From Maribacter sp. (lineage in GTDB: Bacteria > Bacteroidota > Bacteroidia > Flavobacteriales > Flavobacteriaceae), in NCBI GenBank assembly GCA_011050675.1, contig DRFI01000028.1, positions 124,001-188,000 of the forward strand: a stretch of DNA of 64,000 nucleotides, written 5' to 3'. The translations under genes and the position numbers were made by a program. The notes beneath the pieces were generated by a model. That model ran no database searches. It was not told where the DNA came from and saw only the letters and a program-made list of their open reading frames with translations. Below, piece by piece: positions 1 through 7,898 of the stretch; the first letter of the stretch is position 1, and every line of letters begins with the position of its first letter.

Positions 1-1
1 T

Positions 2-505
2 GCGGCATATACGTCTGCAAGAATTAAGTCTGAGAATTTATTTGAATTCACTTACGGTAGGGTAGAAATTAGAGCAAAACTTCCTTCAGCTGGTGGTACT
101 TGGCCTGCGCTTTGGGCTTTAGGTGCTAATTTTGATGAAGTTGGATGGCCTGCAACAGGTGAAATAGATATTATGGAGCACGTAGGTAATAATAACAATA
201 CAATTAGTAGTGCGTTACATTATCCTGGTAATTCTGGAGGTAATGCCATTGTAGGTACTACATCTGTAGAAACTGCAATTTCAGAATTTCATAACTATAC
301 CGTAGAATGGACTCCAGATAGCATAAAGTTTGTTGTTGATGGTGAGCTTGTTCATAATAGTTTGGTGAATAATGCAACTACCCCTTTTAATAGTGATTTC
401 TTTCTTATCATGAATGTAGCAATGGGTGGTACACTTGGTGGAGCAATTGATTCTGAATTTACAGAAGATACTATGGAGGTTGATTATGTAAGGGTATACC
501 AATAA
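2..505 (+). CDS. Glycoside hydrolase family 16 (laminarinase-like), C-terminal part
   Basis: This is an open frame running in from the left edge, so the start of the gene is missing. The translation carries the GH16 catalytic signature GEIDIMEHVGN at about nt 160-190, in which the first Glu is the nucleophile and the second the acid/base. It is preceded by the typical YGRVEIRAKLP and TWPALWALG strands and ends with VDYVRVYQ, the usual last strand of the jelly-roll. Family members of this type hydrolyse beta-1,3/1,4-glucans such as laminarin, and the protein is presumably exported. No T9SS sorting domain follows the catalytic domain. A strong terminator lies just downstream. The family is clear; substrate specificity cannot be decided from this fragment. 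Confidence 0.9.
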   Translation, partial: AAYTSARIKSENLFEFTYGRVEIRAKLPSAGGTWPALWALGANFDEVGWPATGEIDIMEHVGNNNNTISSALHYPGNSGGNAIVGTTSVETAISEFHNYTVEWTPDSIKFVVDGELVHNSLVNNATTPFNSDFFLIMNVAMGGTLGGAIDSEFTEDTMEVDYVRVYQ

Positions 506-526
506 AAGAATTTATTGTTTAGTATG

Positions 527-558
527 AAAAAACCGTCGAATCTAAATTCGACGGTTTT
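527..558 (+). terminator. Rho-independent terminator after the GH16 gene
   Basis: A perfect 9-bp stem (accgtcgaa / ttcgacggt) with a short AT loop is flanked by an A-run on the left and a run of eight T on the right. It begins about 20 nt after the GH16 stop codon. The A/T flanks make it potentially bidirectional. Confidence 0.85.
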
Positions 559-700
559 TTTTGTTTCTATTGTTTTATGAAATGGATATTATTTGGAAGA
601 TTTTTTGCTTATTTCATTTTCTGAATTCACAGTAAAAAAAGTAATTAAGTTTGAAAATCGGTAATATGCTTGATTAGTATTGTTACGATAGGTTAAATCT

Positions 701-740
701 AAATAAATAAAAAAGACCCCTTATTTAAGGAGCCTTTTTT
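701..740 (-). terminator. Minus-strand terminator for the 40-aa membrane protein gene
   Basis: The arms 715-723 and 726-734 form a 9-bp stem in the minus-strand transcript, with G-U wobbles at two places. In a plus-strand transcript the same two positions would be C-A mismatches. In the minus-strand direction it is followed by TTTTTTATTTATT. It sits about 40 nt past the stop of the gene at 780-902, which supports real transcription of that gene. Confidence 0.65.
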
Positions 741-779
741 TAAAGTATTTTTTTAACAATAAGGGTTTGGTTTAAAGGG

Positions 780-902
780 TTAGACAATCCCGATTAGGGC
801 TAAGAATGCTCCTACTGCAACAACTGCTAAAAATGCATTCATCGCAATAATGAGTACGGATAGATAAGTTTCTACCCCTGTTTTAAATGATAAATTGTTC
901 AT
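780..902 (-). CDS. 40-aa single-span membrane protein, unknown
   Basis: A short reading frame of 41 codons with an ATG start and TAA stop. The first 13 residues are polar (MNNLSFKTGVETY) and the remaining 27 are almost entirely hydrophobic (for example AFLAVVAVGAFLALIGIV), which predicts one transmembrane helix with no C-terminal tail. A purine-rich stretch (gtaggtaatg) lies just upstream of the ATG. A minus-strand terminator follows at 701-740 and a 21-bp-period direct repeat lies 70 bp upstream. A second tiny membrane protein gene lies upstream in the same orientation at 1124-1261. I do not recognise the family. The composition and the flanking signals argue for a real gene, but expression is unproven. 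Confidence 0.6.
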   Translation of the reverse strand: MNNLSFKTGVETYLSVLIIAMNAFLAVVAVGAFLALIGIV

Positions 903-971
903 AACATTACCTACTTTAAAGTTACACTACTAAAGTTAGTCGAATTAAGCAACATTTATATAGTTAAAGTG

Positions 972-1004
972 GTAAAACCTTACAAAAACGATGTAAAACC
1001 CTAC
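972..1004 (-). repeat. 12-bp direct repeat with 21-bp period, candidate regulator site
   Basis: On the plus strand gtaaaaccttac (972-983) and gtaaaaccctac (993-1004) differ at one position of 12 and are exactly 21 bp apart, i.e. two helical turns on one DNA face. They lie 70 bp upstream of the 40-aa membrane protein start. This geometry resembles LytTR-type response-regulator sites; the assignment is inference and no such regulator is encoded in the window. Confidence 0.4.
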
Positions 1005-1123
1005 TTTTTTGTGGTGTGGGATTGTAGTTAAGTGCATTTCAACCATTAAAACTACATTTAGTCGGTGTTTAGTTTGTCTGGTTTATTCATAAGCAAACTA
1101 AACCTTGTAAGTTTAGTTATTAT

Positions 1124-1261
1124 CTATTTAATCAATCCTAGCCAATCTGCTATTCCTGCTAATGGTACTGCTAAAAGTATAATGACTAAGCATGTAATCA
1201 TTAATTTAAGAAATCCGTTGAGTATTTTAACTCCTGAAGTTAGTTCTTGTTCCATAATCAT
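1124..1261 (-). CDS. 45-aa single-span membrane protein, unknown
   Basis: A frame of 46 codons. Two in-frame ATGs at its start allow 45 or 43 residues (MIMEQELTSGVK... or MEQELTSGVK...). A polar N-terminus of about 12-18 residues leads into one hydrophobic helix (MITCLVIILLAVPLAGIA) and a short tail ADWLGLIK. The layout is like that of the neighbouring 40-aa protein: a short polar head containing an S/T-G-V motif, then a single helix. They may be distant paralogs, but sequence identity is low. A weak hairpin (1096-1118) lies downstream. The family is not recognised and the protein is below the usual annotation cut-off. Confidence 0.5.
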   Translation of the reverse strand: MIMEQELTSGVKILNGFLKLMITCLVIILLAVPLAGIADWLGLIK

Positions 1262-1437
1262 AGTTCTATTGTTCTGTACTCAATATAAGTATATCTGCTT
1301 TAAAGTACTGTGAAATAGGACTATAAAATCGATTAACGTATCATATTACCAGTGCAAAGTATGAAATGAGGAGCTTCTAAAGCATAAATTAATATTTAGA
1401 TATATGAGATTTTAACGCTAGGATAATTGAACAACCA

Positions 1438-2685
1438 TCAATTTTTTATAGTAAAAACTGAATTTAATTCATCTACGATTCTTTTTGTAGCTCCAGCTTT
1501 TTCTTGAATATAATTAGCGTTGGTTAGTCCTATTTTCAGCCGATACTTATTGTTTTCAGAATAAGTATTTACAAGCTTATTAAATTGGGTTGAATCTTTT
1601 ATGGAGGATACGCCACCTAGCTCGACTAATTCTTCCGCCTCTGCGAATCCTTCAAAATTAGGACCTATAATAACGGGTATGCCAAAAACTGCGGGTTCTA
1701 AGGTGTTATGTAAACCAGTAACAAAGCCGCCACCTACATAGGCTAGGTCTGCATAGCTGTAGATTTTGGTTAATAAGCCGATGGTGTCAATTATAATTAT
1801 ATCATAGTCTTCGATAGCGATGTTCTCCAATTCGGAAAAGCGGACCACGGGCTTGTTTATAGATTCAATTATTTCCTCTACATGCTTGTTTTTTATGGTA
1901 TGTGGTGCAATAACAAACTTAATTGGCTGAGAGGTATTGTTTATATATTCTACAATCAATTTTTCATCTTCTGGCCATGTGCTTCCCGATACAAAACAAA
2001 AATGATTTTGTTTAAAACGCGTCATAAAGTCCAGTGTATTATTGCGCTCTAAAATTTCACTTACTCTATCAAATCGAGTATCTCCTGCTATAGTAACATT
2101 TTCAAAACCAATCGAATTTAACAACTCTTGAGATTTTTTGTTTTGAACAAAGAAATATGAAAAATTGGTCAATGCTTTTCGCATAAAACCTCCATACCAT
2201 TTAAAGAAATTCTGATTGTTTTTGAATAAGGCAGAGATTAAAAATGTAGATGTATTCTCTTCTTTTAACGCAGCTAAATAATTTGGCCAAATTTCATATT
2301 TAATAAAGATGGCTAACTCAGGGTGTGCCGCTTCTAGAAATTTGCCGACATTTCTTTTGGTGTCAAGGGGTAAATAGCAAATAACATCAGCTACTTTGCT
2401 ATTCTTTTTTACTTCATAACCTGATGGGGAAAAAAAAGTAAGCACGAATTTATGATTCGGGTATATAAGTTTTAGTTTCTCCATAACCGGCAGCCCCTGC
2501 TCATATTCACCTAAAGATGCTGCATGTATCCAAATAACCTTATCTGTCTTTGAAATGGTATTTTTAAGAAGGCTAAGTGTTTCTTTTCTTCCATTTACAA
2601 ACAATGAAAGTTTAGGGTTTACCAATGCCAATACCTTTAGAATGGCAGACGCACAAATGACAAGAAGATTATAAAGAAAGTACAA
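1438..2685 (-). CDS. waaA: 3-deoxy-D-manno-octulosonic acid transferase
   Basis: A GT30-family enzyme that transfers Kdo from CMP-Kdo onto lipid A precursor at the inner face of the cytoplasmic membrane, an essential step of the lipopolysaccharide core. The 415-aa length is normal. An N-terminal hydrophobic anchor (residues 3-20) precedes HAASLGEYEQG (residues 54-64), which contains the catalytic Glu60. The C-terminal Rossmann domain contains YVGGGF and the nucleotide-sugar segment HNTLEPAVFGIPVIIGP. The start codon is TTG; an in-frame stop lies five codons upstream and no ATG is available, so TTG is well supported. The gene is divergent from the aminotransferase at 2776. Confidence 0.95.
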   Translation of the reverse strand: MYFLYNLLVICASAILKVLALVNPKLSLFVNGRKETLSLLKNTISKTDKVIWIHAASLGEYEQGLPVMEKLKLIYPNHKFVLTFFSPSGYEVKKNSKVADVICYLPLDTKRNVGKFLEAAHPELAIFIKYEIWPNYLAALKEENTSTFLISALFKNNQNFFKWYGGFMRKALTNFSYFFVQNKKSQELLNSIGFENVTIAGDTRFDRVSEILERNNTLDFMTRFKQNHFCFVSGSTWPEDEKLIVEYINNTSQPIKFVIAPHTIKNKHVEEIIESINKPVVRFSELENIAIEDYDIIIIDTIGLLTKIYSYADLAYVGGGFVTGLHNTLEPAVFGIPVIIGPNFEGFAEAEELVELGGVSSIKDSTQFNKLVNTYSENNKYRLKIGLTNANYIQEKAGATKRIVDELNSVFTIKN

Positions 2686-2743
2686 ACTGATGCTTTTGGG
2701 CTAAATTACGTTTCTTTCCATAAAATTAGTGTCGCCTGTTTCG

Positions 2744-2751
2744 TATTTTTG
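2744..2751 (+). promoter_or_regulatory. Candidate -7 element (TATTTTTG) for the aminotransferase gene
   Basis: This matches the Bacteroidota TAnnTTTG -7 consensus and ends 24 nt before the ATG at 2776. No convincing TTTG box sits 19 bp upstream, so it is only a candidate. Confidence 0.4.
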
Positions 2752-2775
2752 TATCACTTCATGTAATTTCAACAG

Positions 2776-3930
2776 ATGAAAAAGATACAAATGGTAGACC
2801 TTGGCGGTCAATACCAAGAAATAAAAGATCAGGTTAATACTTCTATTACTCAAATATTAGAAACTTCGGCATTTATAAATGGACCAGAAGTTCACGCATT
2901 TCAAAAGGAATTAGAAGAGTACCTTCAAGTAAAACATGTAATACCATGTGCCAATGGTACAGATGCGCTTCAGATAGCTATGATGGGCCTAGGTCTAAAA
3001 CCTGGTGATGAGGTTATTACTGCAGATTTCACTTTTGCTGCAACGGTAGAGGTAATTGCATTGTTGCAATTAACTCCGGTTCTAGTAGATGTATATCCAG
3101 ACACCTTTAATATTAACATAGAAGCCATAGAAAAAGCAATAACGCCAAAAACGAAAGCGATAGTGCCCGTACATCTTTTTGGCCAGTGTGCTAATATGGA
3201 TGCTATACTTGATTTGGCTAAAAAGCATAATCTGTTTGTAATTGAGGATAATGCACAAGCAATTGGCGCTAAATATCTTTCAAAAGATGGTACAAAACAT
3301 ATGGCAGGTAGCATGGGGCATGTTGGTGCTACATCATTTTTTCCTTCTAAAAATTTAGGTTGTTACGGTGATGGTGGTGCAATTTTCACAAATGATGATG
3401 AGCTGGCACACACGTTGCGTGGTATTGTAAATCATGGTATGTATGAACGTTACCATCATGATGTTGTAGGGGTCAACTCAAGACTAGATTCTATTCAAGC
3501 AGCAGTGCTACGTGCAAAACTACCAAGATTAGATGGTTATTGTGAGGCTAGAAGAAATGCTGCACGTGCCTATTCAAAAGCATTTGAGGGGCAAGAACAT
3601 ATTATTACTCCGGTTACGGTAAATAATTGCGAAGGTATTTGTGATGTTTGCGATTGCCATGTTTTTCATCAATATACATTGAGAATTACAAATGGTAAAA
3701 GAGATGAGTTAGCTCAATTTTTGGCAAAAAATGAAATTCCTTTTGGAGTTTATTACCCAATACCGTTACATAAACAGAAGGCGTATGTTGATGATCGATA
3801 TAATGAGGCTGATTTTCCAGTTACGAATCAATTGGTAAAGGAAGTTCTATCGTTGCCTATGCATACCGAATTGAATGAAGAACAGATTAACTACATTACA
3901 AAGTTGATTATCGGTTTTGTTGCTAAATAA
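2776..3930 (+). CDS. DegT/DnrJ/EryC1/StrS family aminotransferase
   Basis: A PLP-dependent sugar aminotransferase that converts nucleotide-linked keto sugars to amino sugars for surface polysaccharide. Family landmarks are CANGTDAL (58-65, phosphate binding), EDNAQ (157-161, pyridine-N contact) and FFPSKNLGCYGDGG (188-201), where Lys192 should form the Schiff base. The 384-aa length is typical. Next to waaA and galE it fits a lipopolysaccharide or exopolysaccharide role, but the exact sugar cannot be read from sequence. Unusual feature: a cysteine-rich patch at residues 285-298 (Cys285, 289, 292, 294 plus His295 and His298), in a place where most relatives have an ordinary loop. Confidence 0.9.
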   Translation: MKKIQMVDLGGQYQEIKDQVNTSITQILETSAFINGPEVHAFQKELEEYLQVKHVIPCANGTDALQIAMMGLGLKPGDEVITADFTFAATVEVIALLQLTPVLVDVYPDTFNINIEAIEKAITPKTKAIVPVHLFGQCANMDAILDLAKKHNLFVIEDNAQAIGAKYLSKDGTKHMAGSMGHVGATSFFPSKNLGCYGDGGAIFTNDDELAHTLRGIVNHGMYERYHHDVVGVNSRLDSIQAAVLRAKLPRLDGYCEARRNAARAYSKAFEGQEHIITPVTVNNCEGICDVCDCHVFHQYTLRITNGKRDELAQFLAKNEIPFGVYYPIPLHKQKAYVDDRYNEADFPVTNQLVKEVLSLPMHTELNEEQINYITKLIIGFVAK

Positions 3931-3943
3931 CAACATAGTTTTT

Positions 3944-3951
3944 TAAATTTG
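3944..3951 (+). promoter_or_regulatory. Candidate -7 element (TAAATTTG) for galE
   Basis: A TAnnTTTG match 23 nt before the galE ATG, with a TTG at 3920-3922 (21-bp spacer). It lies in the 44-bp gap after the aminotransferase gene, so galE may be transcribed both by read-through and from its own promoter. Confidence 0.4.
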
Positions 3952-3974
3952 GTAATGCTCAAATAGTATATTAA

Positions 3975-4991
3975 ATGAAAGTATTAGTAACAGGAGGATT
4001 AGGTTTTATTGGATCTCACACAGTAGTTGAGCTTCAGAATAAAGGGTTTGATGTCGTCATTATAGATGATTGTTCCAATTCTGATGAAAATGTACTTGAG
4101 GGTATTCAAGCGATTACAGGAAAGAAGCCACTTTATGAAAAGCTAGATTTAAAAGAAAAACATAAGGTTGAGGACTTTTTTCAAAGACACCAAGATGTTG
4201 CAGGCGTTATTCACTTTGCTGCTTCTAAAGCTGTAGGTGAAAGTGTAGAGAAACCTTTATTGTACTATGAAAATAACATCGGTACTTTAGTATATATCTT
4301 AAAGGAACTTTGTAGAAAAACCAAGGCGAGTTTTATCTTTAGTTCTTCTTGTACGGTATATGGTCAGGCAGATAAAATGCCAATTACAGAAGATGCACCT
4401 ATAAAAGTTGCAGAATCTCCATATGGCAATACTAAGCAAATGGGCGAAGAGATTATCTCAGATACCTGTAAAGTGACACCTAGCTTAAATGCTATAGCAT
4501 TACGTTATTTCAACCCTATGGGTGCTCATCCAAGTGGAGAAATAGGGGAGTTGCCAAAAGGTGTTCCGCAAAATTTGGTTCCATTCATTACGCAAACTGG
4601 TATAGGTCTTAGAAAAGAGTTATCTGTATTCGGTGATGATTACCCTACGCCAGATGGCACGTGTATAAGAGACTATATTTACGTAGTAGATCTTGCAAAA
4701 GCCCATGTTGTTGCATTAGAACGTTTATTGAACGGGAAAAATGAATCTAATTATGAGGTTTTTAATGTAGGTACGGGAACGGGAAGTTCTGTGTTGGAAG
4801 CAATACAAAGTTTTGAAAAAGTTTCTGGTAGAAAATTGAACTATAAAATTGTAGATAGAAGACCTGGAGATATTACGTCAGCTTATGCTGATACTACAAA
4901 AGCAAACAAGGTATTGGGGTGGAAAGCAGAGTATACCCTAGAGGAAGCCATGAACTATGCATGGATCTGGGAACAGAAAATACGTGACTGA
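3975..4991 (+). CDS. galE: UDP-glucose 4-epimerase
   Basis: A short-chain dehydrogenase/reductase-fold enzyme that interconverts UDP-glucose and UDP-galactose using bound NAD. The 338 residues match the usual length. The N-terminal GGLGFIGSH (7-15) is the NAD-binding glycine motif, SSSCTVYG (123-130) carries the catalytic Ser, and YGNTK (150-154) gives the Tyr150/Lys154 pair. The C-terminal substrate region contains RRPGDITSAYADTTKA. The gene follows the aminotransferase by 44 bp in the same direction and is closed by a large palindromic terminator, so the pair probably forms a nucleotide-sugar unit. Confidence 0.95.
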   Translation: MKVLVTGGLGFIGSHTVVELQNKGFDVVIIDDCSNSDENVLEGIQAITGKKPLYEKLDLKEKHKVEDFFQRHQDVAGVIHFAASKAVGESVEKPLLYYENNIGTLVYILKELCRKTKASFIFSSSCTVYGQADKMPITEDAPIKVAESPYGNTKQMGEEIISDTCKVTPSLNAIALRYFNPMGAHPSGEIGELPKGVPQNLVPFITQTGIGLRKELSVFGDDYPTPDGTCIRDYIYVVDLAKAHVVALERLLNGKNESNYEVFNVGTGTGSSVLEAIQSFEKVSGRKLNYKIVDRRPGDITSAYADTTKANKVLGWKAEYTLEEAMNYAWIWEQKIRD

Positions 4992-5012
4992 TTTTTTACG
5001 GTTTAACAATAT

Positions 5013-5050
5013 AAATAAGGGGAAATATAGCTATATTTCCCCTTATTTAA
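5013..5050 (+). terminator. 36-bp perfect palindrome, terminator after galE
   Basis: Positions 5013-5048 form a perfect palindrome (18 bp per arm, left arm AAATAAGGGGAAATATAG, no spacer). It starts 21 nt after the galE stop and its outer arms are A/T-rich, so it can act as a terminator in either direction. The amidohydrolase starts 19 nt later. Confidence 0.75.
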
Positions 5051-5067
5051 TTTAAAGACCACCACTT

Positions 5068-6339
5068 ATGAAAAATTCTATACTAGTTTTATTGTTACTT
5101 GTTTTTACGGTAACATCTGCCCAAGATACATACCTTCAATGCGGTAAAATAGTTGATGTTGAATCAGGTGAAATACTGTCTGAGAAGACTATAGTTGTTT
5201 CAGGAAATAAGATAAAAGAAATTAAGAATGGTTATGTGGCTGGTAGTGCCGCTGATCAAGTGGTAGATTTAAAATCTAAGACTATTTTACCCGGTTTTAT
5301 AGATATGCATGTTCATATTGAAAGTGAATCTAGTCCTTCTAGATATTTAGAGGCTTTTACTAAAAATGAGGCTGATGTTGCGTTTCAATCTACAGTTTAC
5401 GCAAAACGAACATTAATGGCTGGCTTTACCACGGTACGTGATTTAGGTGGCTCAGGAGTGAATATTGCATTAAAGAATGCTATTAATAAAGGTACAATTG
5501 TTGGTCCTCGTATTTTTACGGCAGGTAAAGCCCTTGCTTCTACTGGTGGTCATGCAGATCCAACTAACGGGAGAAGTAATGAGTTAATGGGTGATCCGGG
5601 TCCAAAAGAAGGGGTTGTTAATTCTCCTGAAGACGGTAGAAAAGCTGTTCGTCAACGTTATAAAGAAGGCGCAGATGTTATTAAAATAACTGCTACTGGC
5701 GGTGTGTTAAGTGTTGCAAAAAGTGGTCAAAACCCTCAGTTTACTATAGAGGAAATAAAGGCGATTACAGAAACGGCTAATGATTATGGTATGTTAACTG
5801 CTGCCCATGCACATGGCGACGAAGGTATGCAAAGAGCTATCTTAGGTGGAATCAAAACTATAGAGCATGGTACATTAATGTCTGAGGAAACCATGGAATT
5901 AATGATAAAGCATAATACATATATGGTGCCAACTATATCTGCAGGACAAGAAGCGGCAAGATTGGCTAAAATTCCTAATTATTTACCACCTGTTGTGGCT
6001 AAGAAGGCATTAGAAATTGGTCCAAAATTGAATGCCACTTTTGCGAAGGCTTATAAAAAAGGTGTAAGTATGGCTTTTGGTACTGATTCTGGTGTCTCTC
6101 CTCATGGAGATAATGCAAAAGAATTTGTTTACATGCACAAAGCCGGTATGCCTATAATAGAAACTTTGCGTTCAGCGACTATTACCAATGCAATGCTTTT
6201 GGGTGAAAATGAGCTAGGGCAAATTAAAGAAGGTTATATAGCTGATATTGTAGCTGTAAATGAGAATCCTTTAAATAATGTAGAAACACTTACAGATGTG
6301 GTTTTTGTAATGAAAGAGGGTGTAGTATACAAGCAATAG
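5068..6339 (+). CDS. Exported metal-dependent amidohydrolase (prolidase/imidazolonepropionase-like)
   Basis: A 423-aa protein with a clear signal peptide (residues 1-18, ending TSAQ), so periplasmic or exported. The metal site of the amidohydrolase superfamily is complete: His81 and His83 in FIDMHVHIE, Lys206 (VIKITATGG, the carboxylated lysine), His247 and/or His249 (AAHAHGD), His267 (IEHGT) and Asp340 (GTDSGVSPHGDN). This set is typical of the COG1228 group, which includes Xaa-Pro dipeptidases and related cyclic amide or dipeptide hydrolases. The actual substrate is not deducible. It follows galE after a terminator and is probably a separate transcript. Confidence 0.88.
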   Translation: MKNSILVLLLLVFTVTSAQDTYLQCGKIVDVESGEILSEKTIVVSGNKIKEIKNGYVAGSAADQVVDLKSKTILPGFIDMHVHIESESSPSRYLEAFTKNEADVAFQSTVYAKRTLMAGFTTVRDLGGSGVNIALKNAINKGTIVGPRIFTAGKALASTGGHADPTNGRSNELMGDPGPKEGVVNSPEDGRKAVRQRYKEGADVIKITATGGVLSVAKSGQNPQFTIEEIKAITETANDYGMLTAAHAHGDEGMQRAILGGIKTIEHGTLMSEETMELMIKHNTYMVPTISAGQEAARLAKIPNYLPPVVAKKALEIGPKLNATFAKAYKKGVSMAFGTDSGVSPHGDNAKEFVYMHKAGMPIIETLRSATITNAMLLGENELGQIKEGYIADIVAVNENPLNNVETLTDVVFVMKEGVVYKQ

Positions 6340-6390
6340 TAACTAGCTAAGTTGCTAATTACTTTTCTGTTTAACAATTAGAATTGGTGC

Positions 6391-6744
6391 ATGAATTTGA
6401 ATGTTGATAATAGTGAACAATTAATGCAAGTTGCATTAGATGATTTACTTTTTGATAAATTGATGTACCAAATAGAAAAGGATTTTGTGCTAGTAAATAT
6501 TCCTCTTGGTATATCTGACCGGCTAAATCCAATAGAGTTTATAGCACTGATTAAGGAAAAGGTGTATTATTTAATGATGGAGCGTTTTGGCGAATACTTA
6601 AATTTAATGTACATCATAGATATTCCTGAAACAGAGTTTAAGAATTTAGAGATTACGGATGCCGTAGACGTGTCTGACCAGGTTACCTTCTTAATTCTTA
6701 AAAGAGAATATAAAAAGGTATGGTATCGTAATAAATATAAGTGA
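6391..6744 (+). CDS. Small conserved-type hypothetical protein
   Basis: A 117-aa cytoplasmic protein with no signal peptide or membrane segment. The ATG start gives an acidic N-terminus (MNLNVDNSEQLMQ) and a basic C-terminus (KREYKKVWYRNKYK). The body alternates predicted helices (IEFIALIKEKVYYLMMERF) with beta-like stretches. I recognise no catalytic motif. It lies 51 bp after the amidohydrolase in the same direction and converges with the NagX-like gene, 14 bp away. Codon use looks like that of its neighbours, so it is probably a genuine lineage-specific gene of unknown role. Confidence 0.7.
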   Translation: MNLNVDNSEQLMQVALDDLLFDKLMYQIEKDFVLVNIPLGISDRLNPIEFIALIKEKVYYLMMERFGEYLNLMYIIDIPETEFKNLEITDAVDVSDQVTFLILKREYKKVWYRNKYK

Positions 6745-6758
6745 TACGGAATTTACAA

Positions 6759-7862
6759 CTACACTTTCACGTAAATTCCTTTTTTATCCATTACGTAGCC
6801 AACGAACCAACAGGTTAGCATTACCCATAAGGCAAATAGTAACGACCCAACATAATCACCTCCCACGGCAATAAAAACATTGTTGGCAATCCAATTATAT
6901 ACGGTGGTTCCTTTCATTGAAATTTCAGCTAAACTAATAATGAATAGTTCAGATAATAGGTAGATGAATAAGGTATTTCTGCCAAATACCTCGAAAAAAT
7001 AAGTCCATTTTCCTGGTTTCGACATATCTAATAGATAAATTAAAATAGCAATTACAAATATGTCTATGCCACTAGTTAACAATACAAACGAGCTAGTCCA
7101 TAGTTTTTTATTGAAAGGCAGCGTTAAATCCCAAGCGAACCCTGCTATAATTAATACCCCCGCAATCATTACAAGTTTAGAAATCGTTTCAAAATTCTGT
7201 CCGTTTTTCTGAATAAATTTACCAGTATAATAACCCGCAATAACATTTACAATGGCAGGTAAAGTACTTAGTAAGCCCTCTGGGTCAAAGGCAATACCTC
7301 CGTTGCCATGATACATATGGTCTGCACCAATAAGGAACTTGTCAAGTTTTAAAACTGCGTTACCGGTTAGGGTTAAGTCTCCAAATACAAGTAATATTAT
7401 ATGATAGCCAACTAATGCCAATGCGCTGAAAACTAAAACACTTCGTGTTTTGAAATAATGAAGTAGAATAGAAGCTAGTAAATAACAAAGGGCGATGCGT
7501 TGTAATACGCCAAAGATTCTGGTTTCGGCAATGGGTTTTAGACCGCCATCTTCAAAGAATGGAAACCAATACATTAAAAAGCCTAGCAAGAAAATAATAG
7601 AAAATCGTTTAAATATCTTTTTTAAGAAGGCGCCACTTCCCATGGTTTCATACTTTTTCATACTAAAACTCATGGCATTACCAACAACGAACAAAAATGT
7701 AGGGAATACTAAATCGGTGAGAGTGAATCCGTTCCAAACAGCATGGTTTAAAATTCCAAAACTGGTGTCGCCATTTCCTGGGGAGTTTACAATTATCATA
7801 AGGGCAACATCCATGCCTCTAAAGACATCTAACGATAGATATCTATTTTTTAATTTATTCAT
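6759..7862 (-). CDS. NagX-like / heparan-alpha-glucosaminide N-acetyltransferase-like membrane protein
   Basis: A 367-aa polytopic membrane protein of the DUF5009/COG4299 group. The diagnostic N-terminus SLDVFRGMDVALMI (9-22) is followed by the SPGNGDT segment, the WNGFTLTDLVFPTFLFVVG motif and GVLQRIALCYLLAS. About ten transmembrane helices follow. Relatives include lysosomal HGSNAT and bacterial NagX, which are thought to move acetyl groups onto amino sugars across a membrane. In Bacteroidota such genes often accompany glycan use, though no PUL partner is visible here. The next gene downstream in transcription would be the convergent 6391 gene. Confidence 0.85.
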   Translation of the reverse strand: MNKLKNRYLSLDVFRGMDVALMIIVNSPGNGDTSFGILNHAVWNGFTLTDLVFPTFLFVVGNAMSFSMKKYETMGSGAFLKKIFKRFSIIFLLGFLMYWFPFFEDGGLKPIAETRIFGVLQRIALCYLLASILLHYFKTRSVLVFSALALVGYHIILLVFGDLTLTGNAVLKLDKFLIGADHMYHGNGGIAFDPEGLLSTLPAIVNVIAGYYTGKFIQKNGQNFETISKLVMIAGVLIIAGFAWDLTLPFNKKLWTSSFVLLTSGIDIFVIAILIYLLDMSKPGKWTYFFEVFGRNTLFIYLLSELFIISLAEISMKGTTVYNWIANNVFIAVGGDYVGSLLFALWVMLTCWFVGYVMDKKGIYVKV

Positions 7863-7898
7863 GCTGGTTGGTTTGGTCTATAGGAAAGGTAATGAATT

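Noticed and set aside
1096-1118. A hairpin (AACTAAAC / GTTTAGTT) downstream of the 45-aa membrane protein gene as a terminator.
   Set aside because: The stem is short and AT-rich and there is no clear T-run in either direction, so it was not listed as a feature.
1065-1313. An 82-codon plus-strand frame with hydrophobic segments.
   Set aside because: It lies opposite the better supported 45-aa membrane protein frame and lacks a good start context; hydrophobicity is a by-product of the complementary codons.
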